Positions 27,529 to 35,465 of a stretch of DNA of 64,000 nucleotides are shown piece after piece. Under the pieces are notes generated by a model. That model worked only from the letters and a program-made list of their open reading frames with translations, was not told the DNA's origin and did not search any database. The translations under genes and the position numbers were made by a program. This stretch comes from Methanohalophilus euhalobius. GTDB lineage: Archaea > Halobacteriota > Methanosarcinia > Methanosarcinales > Methanosarcinaceae. Position 1 is the first letter of the stretch. Each line of letters starts with the position of its first letter. The stretch spans positions 124,001 through 188,000 of the forward strand of contig NZ_OBDR01000001.1 in NCBI RefSeq assembly GCF_900215215.1. Direction: 5' to 3'.

Positions 27529-28299
27529 TCAGTGTTGATGGAATTGTTCCTTGAGTTTGCCAAGATCTGCGCCTGCAAGAATTGCCTCTGCCATCTTTGG
27601 TGCATCGGCAGCCTCTTCTCCGTATACTCCTAGTTCATAGGTTGATACGAAGTCCTGGTTTACAGCACCGCCACCACACTGGTATGGAATTTTTATGCCT
27701 GCTTCAAGAAGCCTGTCATTGACAGCCTTGAATGCATACATTGTTGTGGTCATCAAAGCGGTTCCTGTCACCATCATTGGCTTTTCTTTCTTCACAGCTT
27801 CAATTACCTCATCTACCGGTACATCACGTCCAAGATCCACTACATCGAAACCATTTGCTCTCAGGAGGGCTGAGACAATGGATTTACCGATATCATGCAC
27901 GTCACCTTCTGCAACATGGCATACGATCTTACCTTTGGATACAGGTGCTTCCTTGGCTTGGGATTTACAAAAATCAATACCATCAAGCATTGCATCTGCA
28001 GACATCATTACGTTTGGCAGGAAAATTATTCCTTCATCGTAGAGTTTTGTTACCACTCCCATTCCTACCATCAGGGCATCATCTATTAAGGCAATTGGAT
28101 CCTTACCGGCATCAATTGCTTTCTGGAGGCCCTCTACTGTGTCATCTTCTTCTCCCTCATAGATTGCTTCTGCAATAGGGCGAATCAGATCGTCTTTTGG
28201 ATAAAGTTCTGCTGCCGCGTCATCCGGCGTCATTGCTTTTTCCATTTTGACGTTATATCTTTCCAGAATTTCACTGGGATCTACGTCCAAACTGGTCAT
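27529..28299 (-). CDS. mtaC: Methanol corrinoid protein MtaC (copy 1)
   Basis: Encodes 256 residues: an N-terminal helical cap (1-110) and a B12-binding Rossmann domain with the lower-ligand His135 in GDVHDIGKSIV, followed by the conserved GTALMTTTM segment. It carries the methyl group between MtaB and MtaA in the cytoplasm. GGAAGGAAGTG precedes the ATG. First gene of the mtaC1B1 operon, with a TATA box and a start-site hairpin upstream. Confidence 0.97.
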   Translation of the reverse strand: MTSLDVDPSEILERYNVKMEKAMTPDDAAAELYPKDDLIRPIAEAIYEGEEDDTVEGLQKAIDAGKDPIALIDDALMVGMGVVTKLYDEGIIFLPNVMMSADAMLDGIDFCKSQAKEAPVSKGKIVCHVAEGDVHDIGKSIVSALLRANGFDVVDLGRDVPVDEVIEAVKKEKPMMVTGTALMTTTMYAFKAVNDRLLEAGIKIPYQCGGGAVNQDFVSTYELGVYGEEAADAPKMAEAILAGADLGKLKEQFHQH

Positions 28300-28379
28300 T
28301 CTACACTTCCTTCCATATTTGTTTCAAATATATTCAGGGTCAATGCCTGATGGCGATTGGCCCTACTCCAATCTTTTGT

Positions 28380-28427
28380 GAGGTTTAATCAAACCTCATC
28401 TTAAAGTGAGATTCTATACTATATAAA
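28380..28427 (-). promoter_or_regulatory. mtaC1B1 promoter with start-site hairpin
   Basis: On the minus strand a TATA box TTTATAT lies at 28427-28421. About 25 nt downstream, where transcription should begin, a perfect hairpin GAGGTTT/AAACCTC with a 4 nt loop occupies 28397-28380. It would form the extreme 5' end of the mRNA, or act as a palindromic operator at the start site. The leader to the ATG is about 100 nt. Confidence 0.55.
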
Positions 28428-28795
28428 CATTTCTATTGTTCAATGGTTGTATATAAATGTTGTCCATTATTTTTAATTCAAATTAACTATTTTCTATAGT
28501 AAGAAATACATTGCTTGATTGCTTTTTTTTGAGTATATTTGCACAAATTCAAAAAATAGGGATTATTAGTTATACTAATAATTATATACTATAATGAAAT
28601 GAACTGGCTGAATAGATAATATAAATAGATACCTACAATCGAATAAACATAAAATATAATTGGAAGTATACATGATTTGCTGCATAGCGTTTTTAATATG
28701 AAATTAAAAACAATTAAATTATTAGGTGGTAGATAGAAATAACTATATATAGGAAAAATCTGGAAACACCAAACTAGTAGTTAAAATTATAGAAA
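28428..28795. other. AT-rich gap between the two mtaCB operons
   Basis: About 370 bp between the mtaC1 promoter and the mtaB2 stop. It holds the 3' untranslated region of mtaC2B2 and any upstream activator sites of mtaC1. Very AT-rich; no gene or convincing palindrome seen. Confidence 0.4.
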
Positions 28796-30181
28796 TTAAA
28801 GGCCATAATTTGATGGATCAAAAGTATCCACTTCAGATGAATAGATATCCAGACAATTACAAATAAAAGATTCCATATTTTCGTCTAATGATTTCAGGTC
28901 ATTCCGGGCCTTTTTTATTGTAGCTTTTTCAAACTTGGATAACTCCAGAAATCCTTCGGAACCACTTTCGATTAGTTCACAAGCTTTCATGCCTGCCTCT
29001 TTTGCCCTCAGGTACATGTCATCCGGATGGGCAGTTATTACTTCTCCAATACGGTAGGCATTATCATAAGATAGTATAAATGCCTGTGGATCCCTGTATC
29101 TGTCCGAAACCATTAGCACATCACGCAAGGTTTTGCCAACTCCGGCTTCCAGTGCGGTATTCATCATGCTGCAATCGTAAGAAAGAGTTTCTCCCCAACA
29201 TTGCACAGTGGTTCCTCCAAAATCTCCCCGGTATTCCACGGATTCATTTGACCAAAGATCGCAACACTGCATGGCCATGTTGCCCATCAAATCAGAGTGG
29301 GCGCATGTAGAACCTTTGCCTTCCTGGGAAATGGGGTAACCGGTAATTGCCTTAATAATATTATTCTCATATCCACAATCCTTACCCGGACCAACTGCCC
29401 CTGCTTCATATGCAGCAAGGGATCTTGATGCAGAAATTGCCCTTACAACAGATGCCACGCTATGGGATAATTTGAAGTCAAGCAGACCACCTGCAACAAA
29501 CATTGCAGTGTTTGCCTGTGCACAGGCCGTATCGCCTGCAGGTACTACTTTATTTTTTTTTGCAATACTGCAGATATCCTTCCATATATATTCAACATCA
29601 AGAGCGCCAAGTATACCAACTGAAAAGACAACTCCCCGCATGTCATTCCTCAGGATTGAATGATCAAATACTTCTTTACCCCCCAGGGATTCAATCGACA
29701 ACATATCCGCTCCTGAAGAAGCGATTTGCTCAAACGATTCAAGTATCCGGGAATAAGCATCCCCCCGCAGATCAATTCTTTCCCTGTCTCCCCGGACATC
29801 ACCAACTGTATGCCTGAGGGCACATTTGATGCCATATTCATCATGATACTCTTCCATGATTGCTTTTTGGGCAGTTGCAATATCAGCCCCCCATTCAGGG
29901 TTGTGTGTCATCTGTTGCACATGTTCGGTTTCAAGTACAATTGAAGGGAAACCAACCTGAACCATCCTTTCCATTATGTCACGGGTAATACGCTCATATT
30001 CGTTCACAAGCGTTGCCTTATTTTCAGCCGCATCCGGACGGGGGGCATAATTGATTTCAGCAGTGGTATACCCAGCACCAATTTCCAGATTAAGACCGGT
30101 TTTCACAGGATATTTTGAGTGGCCAAAAAGAAGGTCTTCAAAATTATCATATTCCATGGAAGAATAACGTTTAACAGACAT
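28796..30181 (-). CDS. mtaB: Methanol:corrinoid methyltransferase MtaB (copy 2)
   Basis: Encodes 461 residues, closely related to copy 1 but clearly diverged (for example AIGCLG in copy 1 is SVGILG here). Zinc ligands Glu164 (LSIE), Cys220 (GDTAC) and Cys269 (GKDC) are all kept, so it should be active. GGAGATCC precedes the ATG. It lies 13 bp after mtaC2. Methanosarcina species carry several mtaCB copies expressed under different conditions; this is a second such isozyme. Confidence 0.96.
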   Translation of the reverse strand: MSVKRYSSMEYDNFEDLLFGHSKYPVKTGLNLEIGAGYTTAEINYAPRPDAAENKATLVNEYERITRDIMERMVQVGFPSIVLETEHVQQMTHNPEWGADIATAQKAIMEEYHDEYGIKCALRHTVGDVRGDRERIDLRGDAYSRILESFEQIASSGADMLSIESLGGKEVFDHSILRNDMRGVVFSVGILGALDVEYIWKDICSIAKKNKVVPAGDTACAQANTAMFVAGGLLDFKLSHSVASVVRAISASRSLAAYEAGAVGPGKDCGYENNIIKAITGYPISQEGKGSTCAHSDLMGNMAMQCCDLWSNESVEYRGDFGGTTVQCWGETLSYDCSMMNTALEAGVGKTLRDVLMVSDRYRDPQAFILSYDNAYRIGEVITAHPDDMYLRAKEAGMKACELIESGSEGFLELSKFEKATIKKARNDLKSLDENMESFICNCLDIYSSEVDTFDPSNYGL

Positions 30182-30194
30182 AATACGGATCTCC

Positions 30195-30959
30195 TTAGTG
30201 TTTATGGAAAGTATCCCTTAGTTTCCTTATATCCAACCCTTGCAGGATGGAATCTGCAATTTTTGGTACGTCTGCAGCTTCCTCACAATATACTCCCAGA
30301 TCATAATCAGAAACAAAGTCCTGGGTAACAGCACCCCCGCCACAGACCACAGGTACATTTATGTCACTTGCAAGCAATCGCGAATTCACGTCTTTGAAAG
30401 CATGCATTGTCGTGGTCATCAGCGCGGTTCCTGAGAGCATGATAGGTTTTTCTCTTTTGACTGCGGCCACAACCTCTTCAACAGGGACATCTTTTCCAAG
30501 ATCAATAACCTCATAACCATTGGCACGTAAAAGAACAGTTACAATCTTTTTCCCGATGTCATGAATGTCACCCTCTACAACATAAGAAATGATCTTGCCT
30601 TTTGATTCATGAACCTGTTTGGATTGCTCCTTGCAGTATTCTATACCTTCGATCATTGCCTGGGCAGAGATAATAACATCCGGCAGGTACAGCAAGCCGT
30701 AATCATAGAGAGTAGACACCACTTCCATTCCTGCCATTAGGGCATCATTTATAAGTGAAAGGGGGTCTACTCCTGAATCAATTGTATTTTGTAAAGCAGC
30801 GACAACTTCATCCTCATCGCCTTCAAAAACAGCTTTGGCTATCTGACGAATATAGGGATCTGTGGGGAACAGCTGTTCTGCCACCTCTTCTGGAGTCATA
30901 TCACTTTCAACCAATATGTTGTAGCGTATCAAGATGTTTTTAGGATTTATATCTATCAT
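30195..30959 (-). CDS. mtaC: Methanol corrinoid protein MtaC (copy 2)
   Basis: Encodes 254 residues. Corrinoid ligand His133 is in GDIHDIGKKIV and the B12 domain contains LSGTALMTTTM and CGGGAVTQDF. It functions as the methyl carrier for MtaB2. GTGGGGAAAAG precedes the ATG. The PAS/GAF sensor gene ends only 68 bp upstream on the same strand, so mtaC2B2 may be part of one transcript with it, or have a short promoter of its own (TTATGAATTTAT-like on the complementary strand). Confidence 0.96.
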   Translation of the reverse strand: MIDINPKNILIRYNILVESDMTPEEVAEQLFPTDPYIRQIAKAVFEGDEDEVVAALQNTIDSGVDPLSLINDALMAGMEVVSTLYDYGLLYLPDVIISAQAMIEGIEYCKEQSKQVHESKGKIISYVVEGDIHDIGKKIVTVLLRANGYEVIDLGKDVPVEEVVAAVKREKPIMLSGTALMTTTMHAFKDVNSRLLASDINVPVVCGGGAVTQDFVSDYDLGVYCEEAADVPKIADSILQGLDIRKLRDTFHKH

Positions 30960-31027
30960 CTTTTCCCCACTGTAAATGCATTAATGATTTTCTATGACTC
31001 TGTAGTAATAATTTATGAATTTATCTG

Positions 31028-34000
31028 TTATTCAACAATTCTATTGACAACTACGACTACATCACTACCGTTCCATTCCCCCTTTTGCATTGTAGTATCA
31101 ACATTTATTAGATTATTATTTTTGTCCATCAAAGTGAACAAGTGTTTCTGCTTGTTGCCATTGAGTGCTTCGTTGAAAGCGTTTGCAGCATCAAGTACCT
31201 GAGTATGTGAATGAATTTTTATGAAATTCATACCTGTTATTTCCTGTTTGGAATATTTCAGGGTTTTTGCGACATTGAGATTGGTGTAAAGGATGCAACC
31301 TTCCGAATCCACTACAAAAATCAGCTCAGATATTGTGTCAAAGAGCACTTGTAGATCATACTGGCTTTTCTGGATACCTGCCTCTTTTTCAATCCTGTCA
31401 AGCACAGAACCTATCTGGTTTGCCACAGTTTCAAGCGAGTTACGTATAGAAAATGGAATTTCATAATTTTTATGGGATGCCAAAAACAGTACTGCAGATA
31501 AATTATCATTGGTTATTACAGGAATAATGGCTGTTGCCAGGAGGCTATCCTTGCCTTTCTTGGATTTAGAGAAAGGATAGATCTCAGAATAGAGTTTGTA
31601 TACGGGATATTGTACTGACAGGAATCTTCCTCTAAGTGAATCCTTTTCAATTGTAGAATTATCTTCAACAAATTCATCGGAAATATTGCGATGAGAGACA
31701 ATATTTAAGTCTTTACTGGATTTGTCAACAATATAGAGAGCACCTGCATCCACACCTTCGATATGAAGGGCCAGCTCGAGTAGCTGATCAAACATTTCTT
31801 GCAGATCACCGGTGGGTGTCAGGAAATTCCCAATATCCATATCTATATCCAAAAAGCGATTTACTCTTTTTCTTTCAGTGATATCAAGGATTATACCTTG
31901 GTAATGGCTTATTTTATTATTTTCATATTGTATGGAACCTCGTTCTTCAACCCAGCGCACGTCTCCCTTTTTTGTGATTATGCGGTATTCCAGATTGTAA
32001 TCCGACATTCCTTCATCTGAATATTTTGCAAGTTTCTGATGGACATAATCGAGGTCAGAGGGATGTATTATATCTCCATATTGTAATTTTCCGGACGTAA
32101 ATTCATCGGTCCTGTAACCAAAATTCTCAATGTTTTCAGATACAAATTCCACCGGCCAATCTTCCTCCGGGGCCCAAAAGAAAACTATTGCAGGACTGGT
32201 ACGAATTACAGATTGAAGTACTTTCAGGACTTCAAATGTTTCAAGAAGTTTATTTTCTTTTTCTTTTTGTTGTGTAATGTCACTTATAAATGCCATTACT
32301 GCGGGTTTGCCTTCATGGTCGATTACAGATGTGCTTATGATTACAGGTATTTTCTTGCCTTTTTTTGTAACAAGTTCAATTTCATCCCTGGAATGAGACA
32401 TCTCCTTTTGCTGCATATACTGCTGGATTTTTTTTGTCATCATACGACGATATTCTTCAGCAACATAATTCCTAAAATCCGTGTTAAGTATTGAATCACA
32501 ATCTTTGCCCACAAATTCACAAAACTTCGAATTTGCAAATTTAAGTTTACCATCCTGAACTACTACTATTGCATCATTGCCGTTTTCTACAATGGAAGAA
32601 TATTTGGTTTCAGAGTCACGTAATGATTTCTCGGCCATTTTCTGTTTGATTGTAGTCCATATATCCTGTACAAAAAGTTCTAATTGATTTATTTCCATTT
32701 CCTTGAAGGCTATATTCCTGCTAAAACCTGCAACAATTACAAGCTGTTCATTTTCAAAAAGAGGTATTTCAATGGTTTTTCCCGCATCCATAACATTGGA
32801 CTTTCGATCTTTGAAATCAAGATTTTCAAATCTTCCAGATACAAATGATTCCAGATTTTCTGTATCAGGAGTATACAGTATTTTTTCAGGGTTGCTATCC
32901 TTTCCCATCCTGCAAAGGTAGCCGCAATCGCTGTCTGTAAGTTCAACTGTAAGTTCAAGGGCAAAACGAGCTATTTCATCGAAAGAAAAAACTTCCAGCC
33001 GATTTAATTTTACAAGGGCCTCAAGTCGGGATTTGTTCATTAGAAGAGTGGCTTCAGCACTTTTTTGCAGGGAAATGTCTTCAAAGATACCTATTCCACC
33101 CTGTAAAACTCCATCCAGAAGCAAGGAATTGCATGTAATTTTTATAGATTTGGATGAATATTGAGTGTTAACCTCGTATTCTCCCCTGTAAGAAAGAGCG
33201 TTTCCGGAAAGCACCTTTTTTATCTGGCCAGACACATCCTTATCGGGAATATAATCAAGAATTTCAGGTTCTTTCTTTTCATCAATAATAGTCTTAAATA
33301 TAGAATTGAAGGCTTCATTAGAGTTGCTTATTCTGCCTTTCCTGTCAAAATAAACAATCCCAATAGGTGTCTTTTCAAATATTGACCTGTATTTCTTTTC
33401 AGCCTCTTTGAGATGTTCTTCTGCTTCCTTTTTAGCCGAAATATCCCGAAATACGACCATTAATGCAGGCCGATTGCCATACTCAACGAGTGAGGATGAA
33501 AGTTCGAAAGGAGTGACTTTACCTGATGTTGACAGTAATTCGACCTCATATGTCATTTCCCTGTATGTTTTTTTTTCAATATCTTTGGTATATTTTTTGT
33601 ACAACATTCGCCGATATTGAATCGGAAAATAATCCAAAAAATGTGTGCCTTTTATTTCATCCCACTTTTTACCAACAATTTTTCCGAATTTGCGGTTTGC
33701 AAACTGGATTTTCTCATCTTGAATTATGATTATTCCTTCAGAAATACCCGATGCGAAAATGGAGAGCAAGTTTTTATATTTTTCAGATTCGTTTTCAGAA
33801 AAGGGATGTTTTTCTAGTGTGAGCATAAATGCAGGTGTATCAGACGAATCAGGATTCAAGTAATGAGCTGTGAATTTGTAGGCTTCACCTGCGCTATCTT
33901 CAATGGAATGAATCGTTGGTTTATTTTGTGAGGGGATACTTTTGAGGGACTGGACAATTTCTTTTTTGGTAAAGGGCCATATTCCAATATCAAAAACTGA

Positions 34001-34159
34001 TTTTCCATAAGGGTTTTCTGGAATTCCTAAATAACTGCTGATTTTGGAATTTGCATATATTATATTGTATTTTCTATCAAGTAAAAGAATACCAGTGTCC
34101 AGAAAATCTAATGCGGGCTCCAGATTAATTTGCCCTTCTTTTAAAGTAGGTTTTTCCAT
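31028..34159 (-). CDS. Multi-PAS/GAF sensory protein without a visible kinase domain
   Basis: Encodes 1043 residues. Approximate order: PAS (15-115), PAS (125-245), PAS (255-370), GAF (375-510), PAS (515-635), PAS (640-765), GAF (770-915), PAS (920-1040). PAS 2 and PAS 4 look like internal duplicates (FANRKFGKIVGK against FANSKFCEFVGK). The protein ends after the last PAS with VVVVVNRIVE; I see no HisKA, HATPase, GGDEF or DNA-binding domain and no membrane helix. It would need a partner for output. Upstream of mtaC2B2, so a role in sensing methylotrophic substrate or redox state is plausible but inferred. Confidence 0.82.
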   Translation of the reverse strand: MEKPTLKEGQINLEPALDFLDTGILLLDRKYNIIYANSKISSYLGIPENPYGKSVFDIGIWPFTKKEIVQSLKSIPSQNKPTIHSIEDSAGEAYKFTAHYLNPDSSDTPAFMLTLEKHPFSENESEKYKNLLSIFASGISEGIIIIQDEKIQFANRKFGKIVGKKWDEIKGTHFLDYFPIQYRRMLYKKYTKDIEKKTYREMTYEVELLSTSGKVTPFELSSSLVEYGNRPALMVVFRDISAKKEAEEHLKEAEKKYRSIFEKTPIGIVYFDRKGRISNSNEAFNSIFKTIIDEKKEPEILDYIPDKDVSGQIKKVLSGNALSYRGEYEVNTQYSSKSIKITCNSLLLDGVLQGGIGIFEDISLQKSAEATLLMNKSRLEALVKLNRLEVFSFDEIARFALELTVELTDSDCGYLCRMGKDSNPEKILYTPDTENLESFVSGRFENLDFKDRKSNVMDAGKTIEIPLFENEQLVIVAGFSRNIAFKEMEINQLELFVQDIWTTIKQKMAEKSLRDSETKYSSIVENGNDAIVVVQDGKLKFANSKFCEFVGKDCDSILNTDFRNYVAEEYRRMMTKKIQQYMQQKEMSHSRDEIELVTKKGKKIPVIISTSVIDHEGKPAVMAFISDITQQKEKENKLLETFEVLKVLQSVIRTSPAIVFFWAPEEDWPVEFVSENIENFGYRTDEFTSGKLQYGDIIHPSDLDYVHQKLAKYSDEGMSDYNLEYRIITKKGDVRWVEERGSIQYENNKISHYQGIILDITERKRVNRFLDIDMDIGNFLTPTGDLQEMFDQLLELALHIEGVDAGALYIVDKSSKDLNIVSHRNISDEFVEDNSTIEKDSLRGRFLSVQYPVYKLYSEIYPFSKSKKGKDSLLATAIIPVITNDNLSAVLFLASHKNYEIPFSIRNSLETVANQIGSVLDRIEKEAGIQKSQYDLQVLFDTISELIFVVDSEGCILYTNLNVAKTLKYSKQEITGMNFIKIHSHTQVLDAANAFNEALNGNKQKHLFTLMDKNNNLINVDTTMQKGEWNGSDVVVVVNRIVE

Positions 34160-34268
34160 AATGTTCCTGCTAATATATTGACAATTAATACTATATAATG
34201 CAAATTAATCTCATGTTTATAAGGGTATTGCGTAACTAATATATGTATCCTCTTTCAATGGTAACGAT

Positions 34269-34330
34269 GCTCACACCTAAGACTCGCTTCCTTCACTCCA
34301 ATCGATGATTCGTGTTCATAAGGTGTGAGC
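34269..34330. repeat. Inverted repeat between CobW-like and PAS genes
   Basis: GCTCACACCT (34269-34278) and AGGTGTGAGC (34321-34330) are perfect 10 bp inverted copies enclosing 42 bp. It lies 25 bp after the CobW-like stop codon and just before the PAS gene promoter region. It could be a terminator stem, an operator or the relic of a small mobile element; no T-run follows directly. Confidence 0.6.
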
Positions 34331-34354
34331 GTATCTTTTAGCAACAGTTACATC

Positions 34355-35446
34355 TTACACACCTTCTGAGTGGTTGTGATTGTCGTGGTTGTGCTGATGG
34401 ACAGCAGTTTTCACTATTTTAATACCATGATTTGTGAAAATTTCCTTGACAAAGAAATCCACAAGTTCCATTAATTCTGAACGAGAAACATTTGAAACGG
34501 CAGAGAGAATCTTTATGGATGGCTGATGAGAAAACGATTCAACCATTTCGGTTTGAGGTGATTCACAGGCACCTGTAACACTGGAACGGATCTTTACCAT
34601 ACCGGTTTGGAAAATGATTTTCAAGTGGCCAACGAATTCCGGATTCATCTTTACAATTTCTTCCTTTAGCCCATTCATCAAAATTGATGCAATTGAGCGT
34701 GCTCTGGAAGTTTCAAGAAAACCATTATTTAATGTAAATTCAGATGCATAAGTGGCCATGTTAGAACACTGTATAGAATTCATCTTTCTCTCAGCATTTA
34801 TTTTTCTCTCAGCATTTATTTTTCTCTCAGCAAGCCTTGGATAAACTACATCACCCAGTAAATGCTCAATAAACCCGGATAATTCACCATAATCTGCTTT
34901 TGCTGAAAAACGCAAAATTTCTGCTTCTGGATTCAATTGCTTTATTGATGACTCAACTACGGGTATGTATAGTTCTTCAATTAAATCGATCTTATTTATT
35001 GCGAGGATTTCAGCATCAATAATTTGCCTCTGGGAAAACTGTTTTGTTTCTTTCATCACCTGTTTGAACCTGCTTCCGTCGACCAGTGTGACCAGAGGAG
35101 CAAAATCCACATCATCCAGATTCATCAGCATAATTTCATCCCTGATTGTAGCAGGAAAAGCTATGCCTGTAGGCTCAATGATCAATATCTGTGGATCAAA
35201 GTCTTTTTTAATCTGTGATACTGTATATTTCAAATCTCGTTTTAGGGTACAACAAATACATCCATTTGTAAGTTCTACTGAGTCAAAACCGTAACTGGAA
35301 ATAACATCGCCATCAACTCCTATTTCCCCTATTTCATTTACTATTATAGCAGCTTTTTGGCCTTTTTCTCCAAGATATTTTCCAATGCGGAGAATTGTAG
35401 TGGTTTTCCCACTTCCTAAAAATCCTCCCACCACGAGTACTTTCAT
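34355..35446 (-). CDS. CobW/COG0523 G3E-family GTPase with His-rich tail
   Basis: Encodes 363 residues. P-loop GGFLGSGKTTT (7-17), switch and Walker B region IIEPTGIAFP, base-recognition NKID, and the family metal motif CICC near residue 64. The C-terminus is His-rich (HQHNHDNHNH), a metal reservoir typical of zinc or nickel chaperones. The family inserts metals, often zinc, into client enzymes, or serves cobalamin synthesis. Lying 20 bp after the corrinoid activator and near mtaA and mtaB, all coding for or serving zinc enzymes, it may be their zinc chaperone. A KINAER tandem repeat lies near residue 210. Confidence 0.85.
   Translation of the reverse strand: MKVLVVGGFLGSGKTTTILRIGKYLGEKGQKAAIIVNEIGEIGVDGDVISSYGFDSVELTNGCICCTLKRDLKYTVSQIKKDFDPQILIIEPTGIAFPATIRDEIMLMNLDDVDFAPLVTLVDGSRFKQVMKETKQFSQRQIIDAEILAINKIDLIEELYIPVVESSIKQLNPEAEILRFSAKADYGELSGFIEHLLGDVVYPRLAERKINAERKINAERKMNSIQCSNMATYASEFTLNNGFLETSRARSIASILMNGLKEEIVKMNPEFVGHLKIIFQTGMVKIRSSVTGACESPQTEMVESFSHQPSIKILSAVSNVSRSELMELVDFFVKEIFTNHGIKIVKTAVHQHNHDNHNHSEGV
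34785..34832 (-). repeat. 18 bp in-frame tandem repeat in the CobW-like gene
   Basis: The unit TTTCTCTCAGCATTTATT (plus-strand reading) occurs at 34785-34802 and 34803-34820, then a partial third copy at 34821-34832. On the coding strand it encodes repeated I-N-A-E-R-K. The 18 bp period keeps the frame, so copy number can change without breaking the protein. It sits in a linker between the GTPase and C-terminal domains. Confidence 0.85.
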
Positions 35447-35465
35447 CCGTTAAACCTTCTCTAGA

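Noticed and set aside
28796-30181. Loss of the zinc-ligand Cys in MtaB copy 2 (Cys190 is Ile)
   Set aside because: Position 190 is not a ligand. The ligands Glu164, Cys220 and Cys269 are all present on counting.
34785-34832. Possible CRISPR-like repeat
   Set aside because: The copies are contiguous with no spacers and lie in frame inside a gene.
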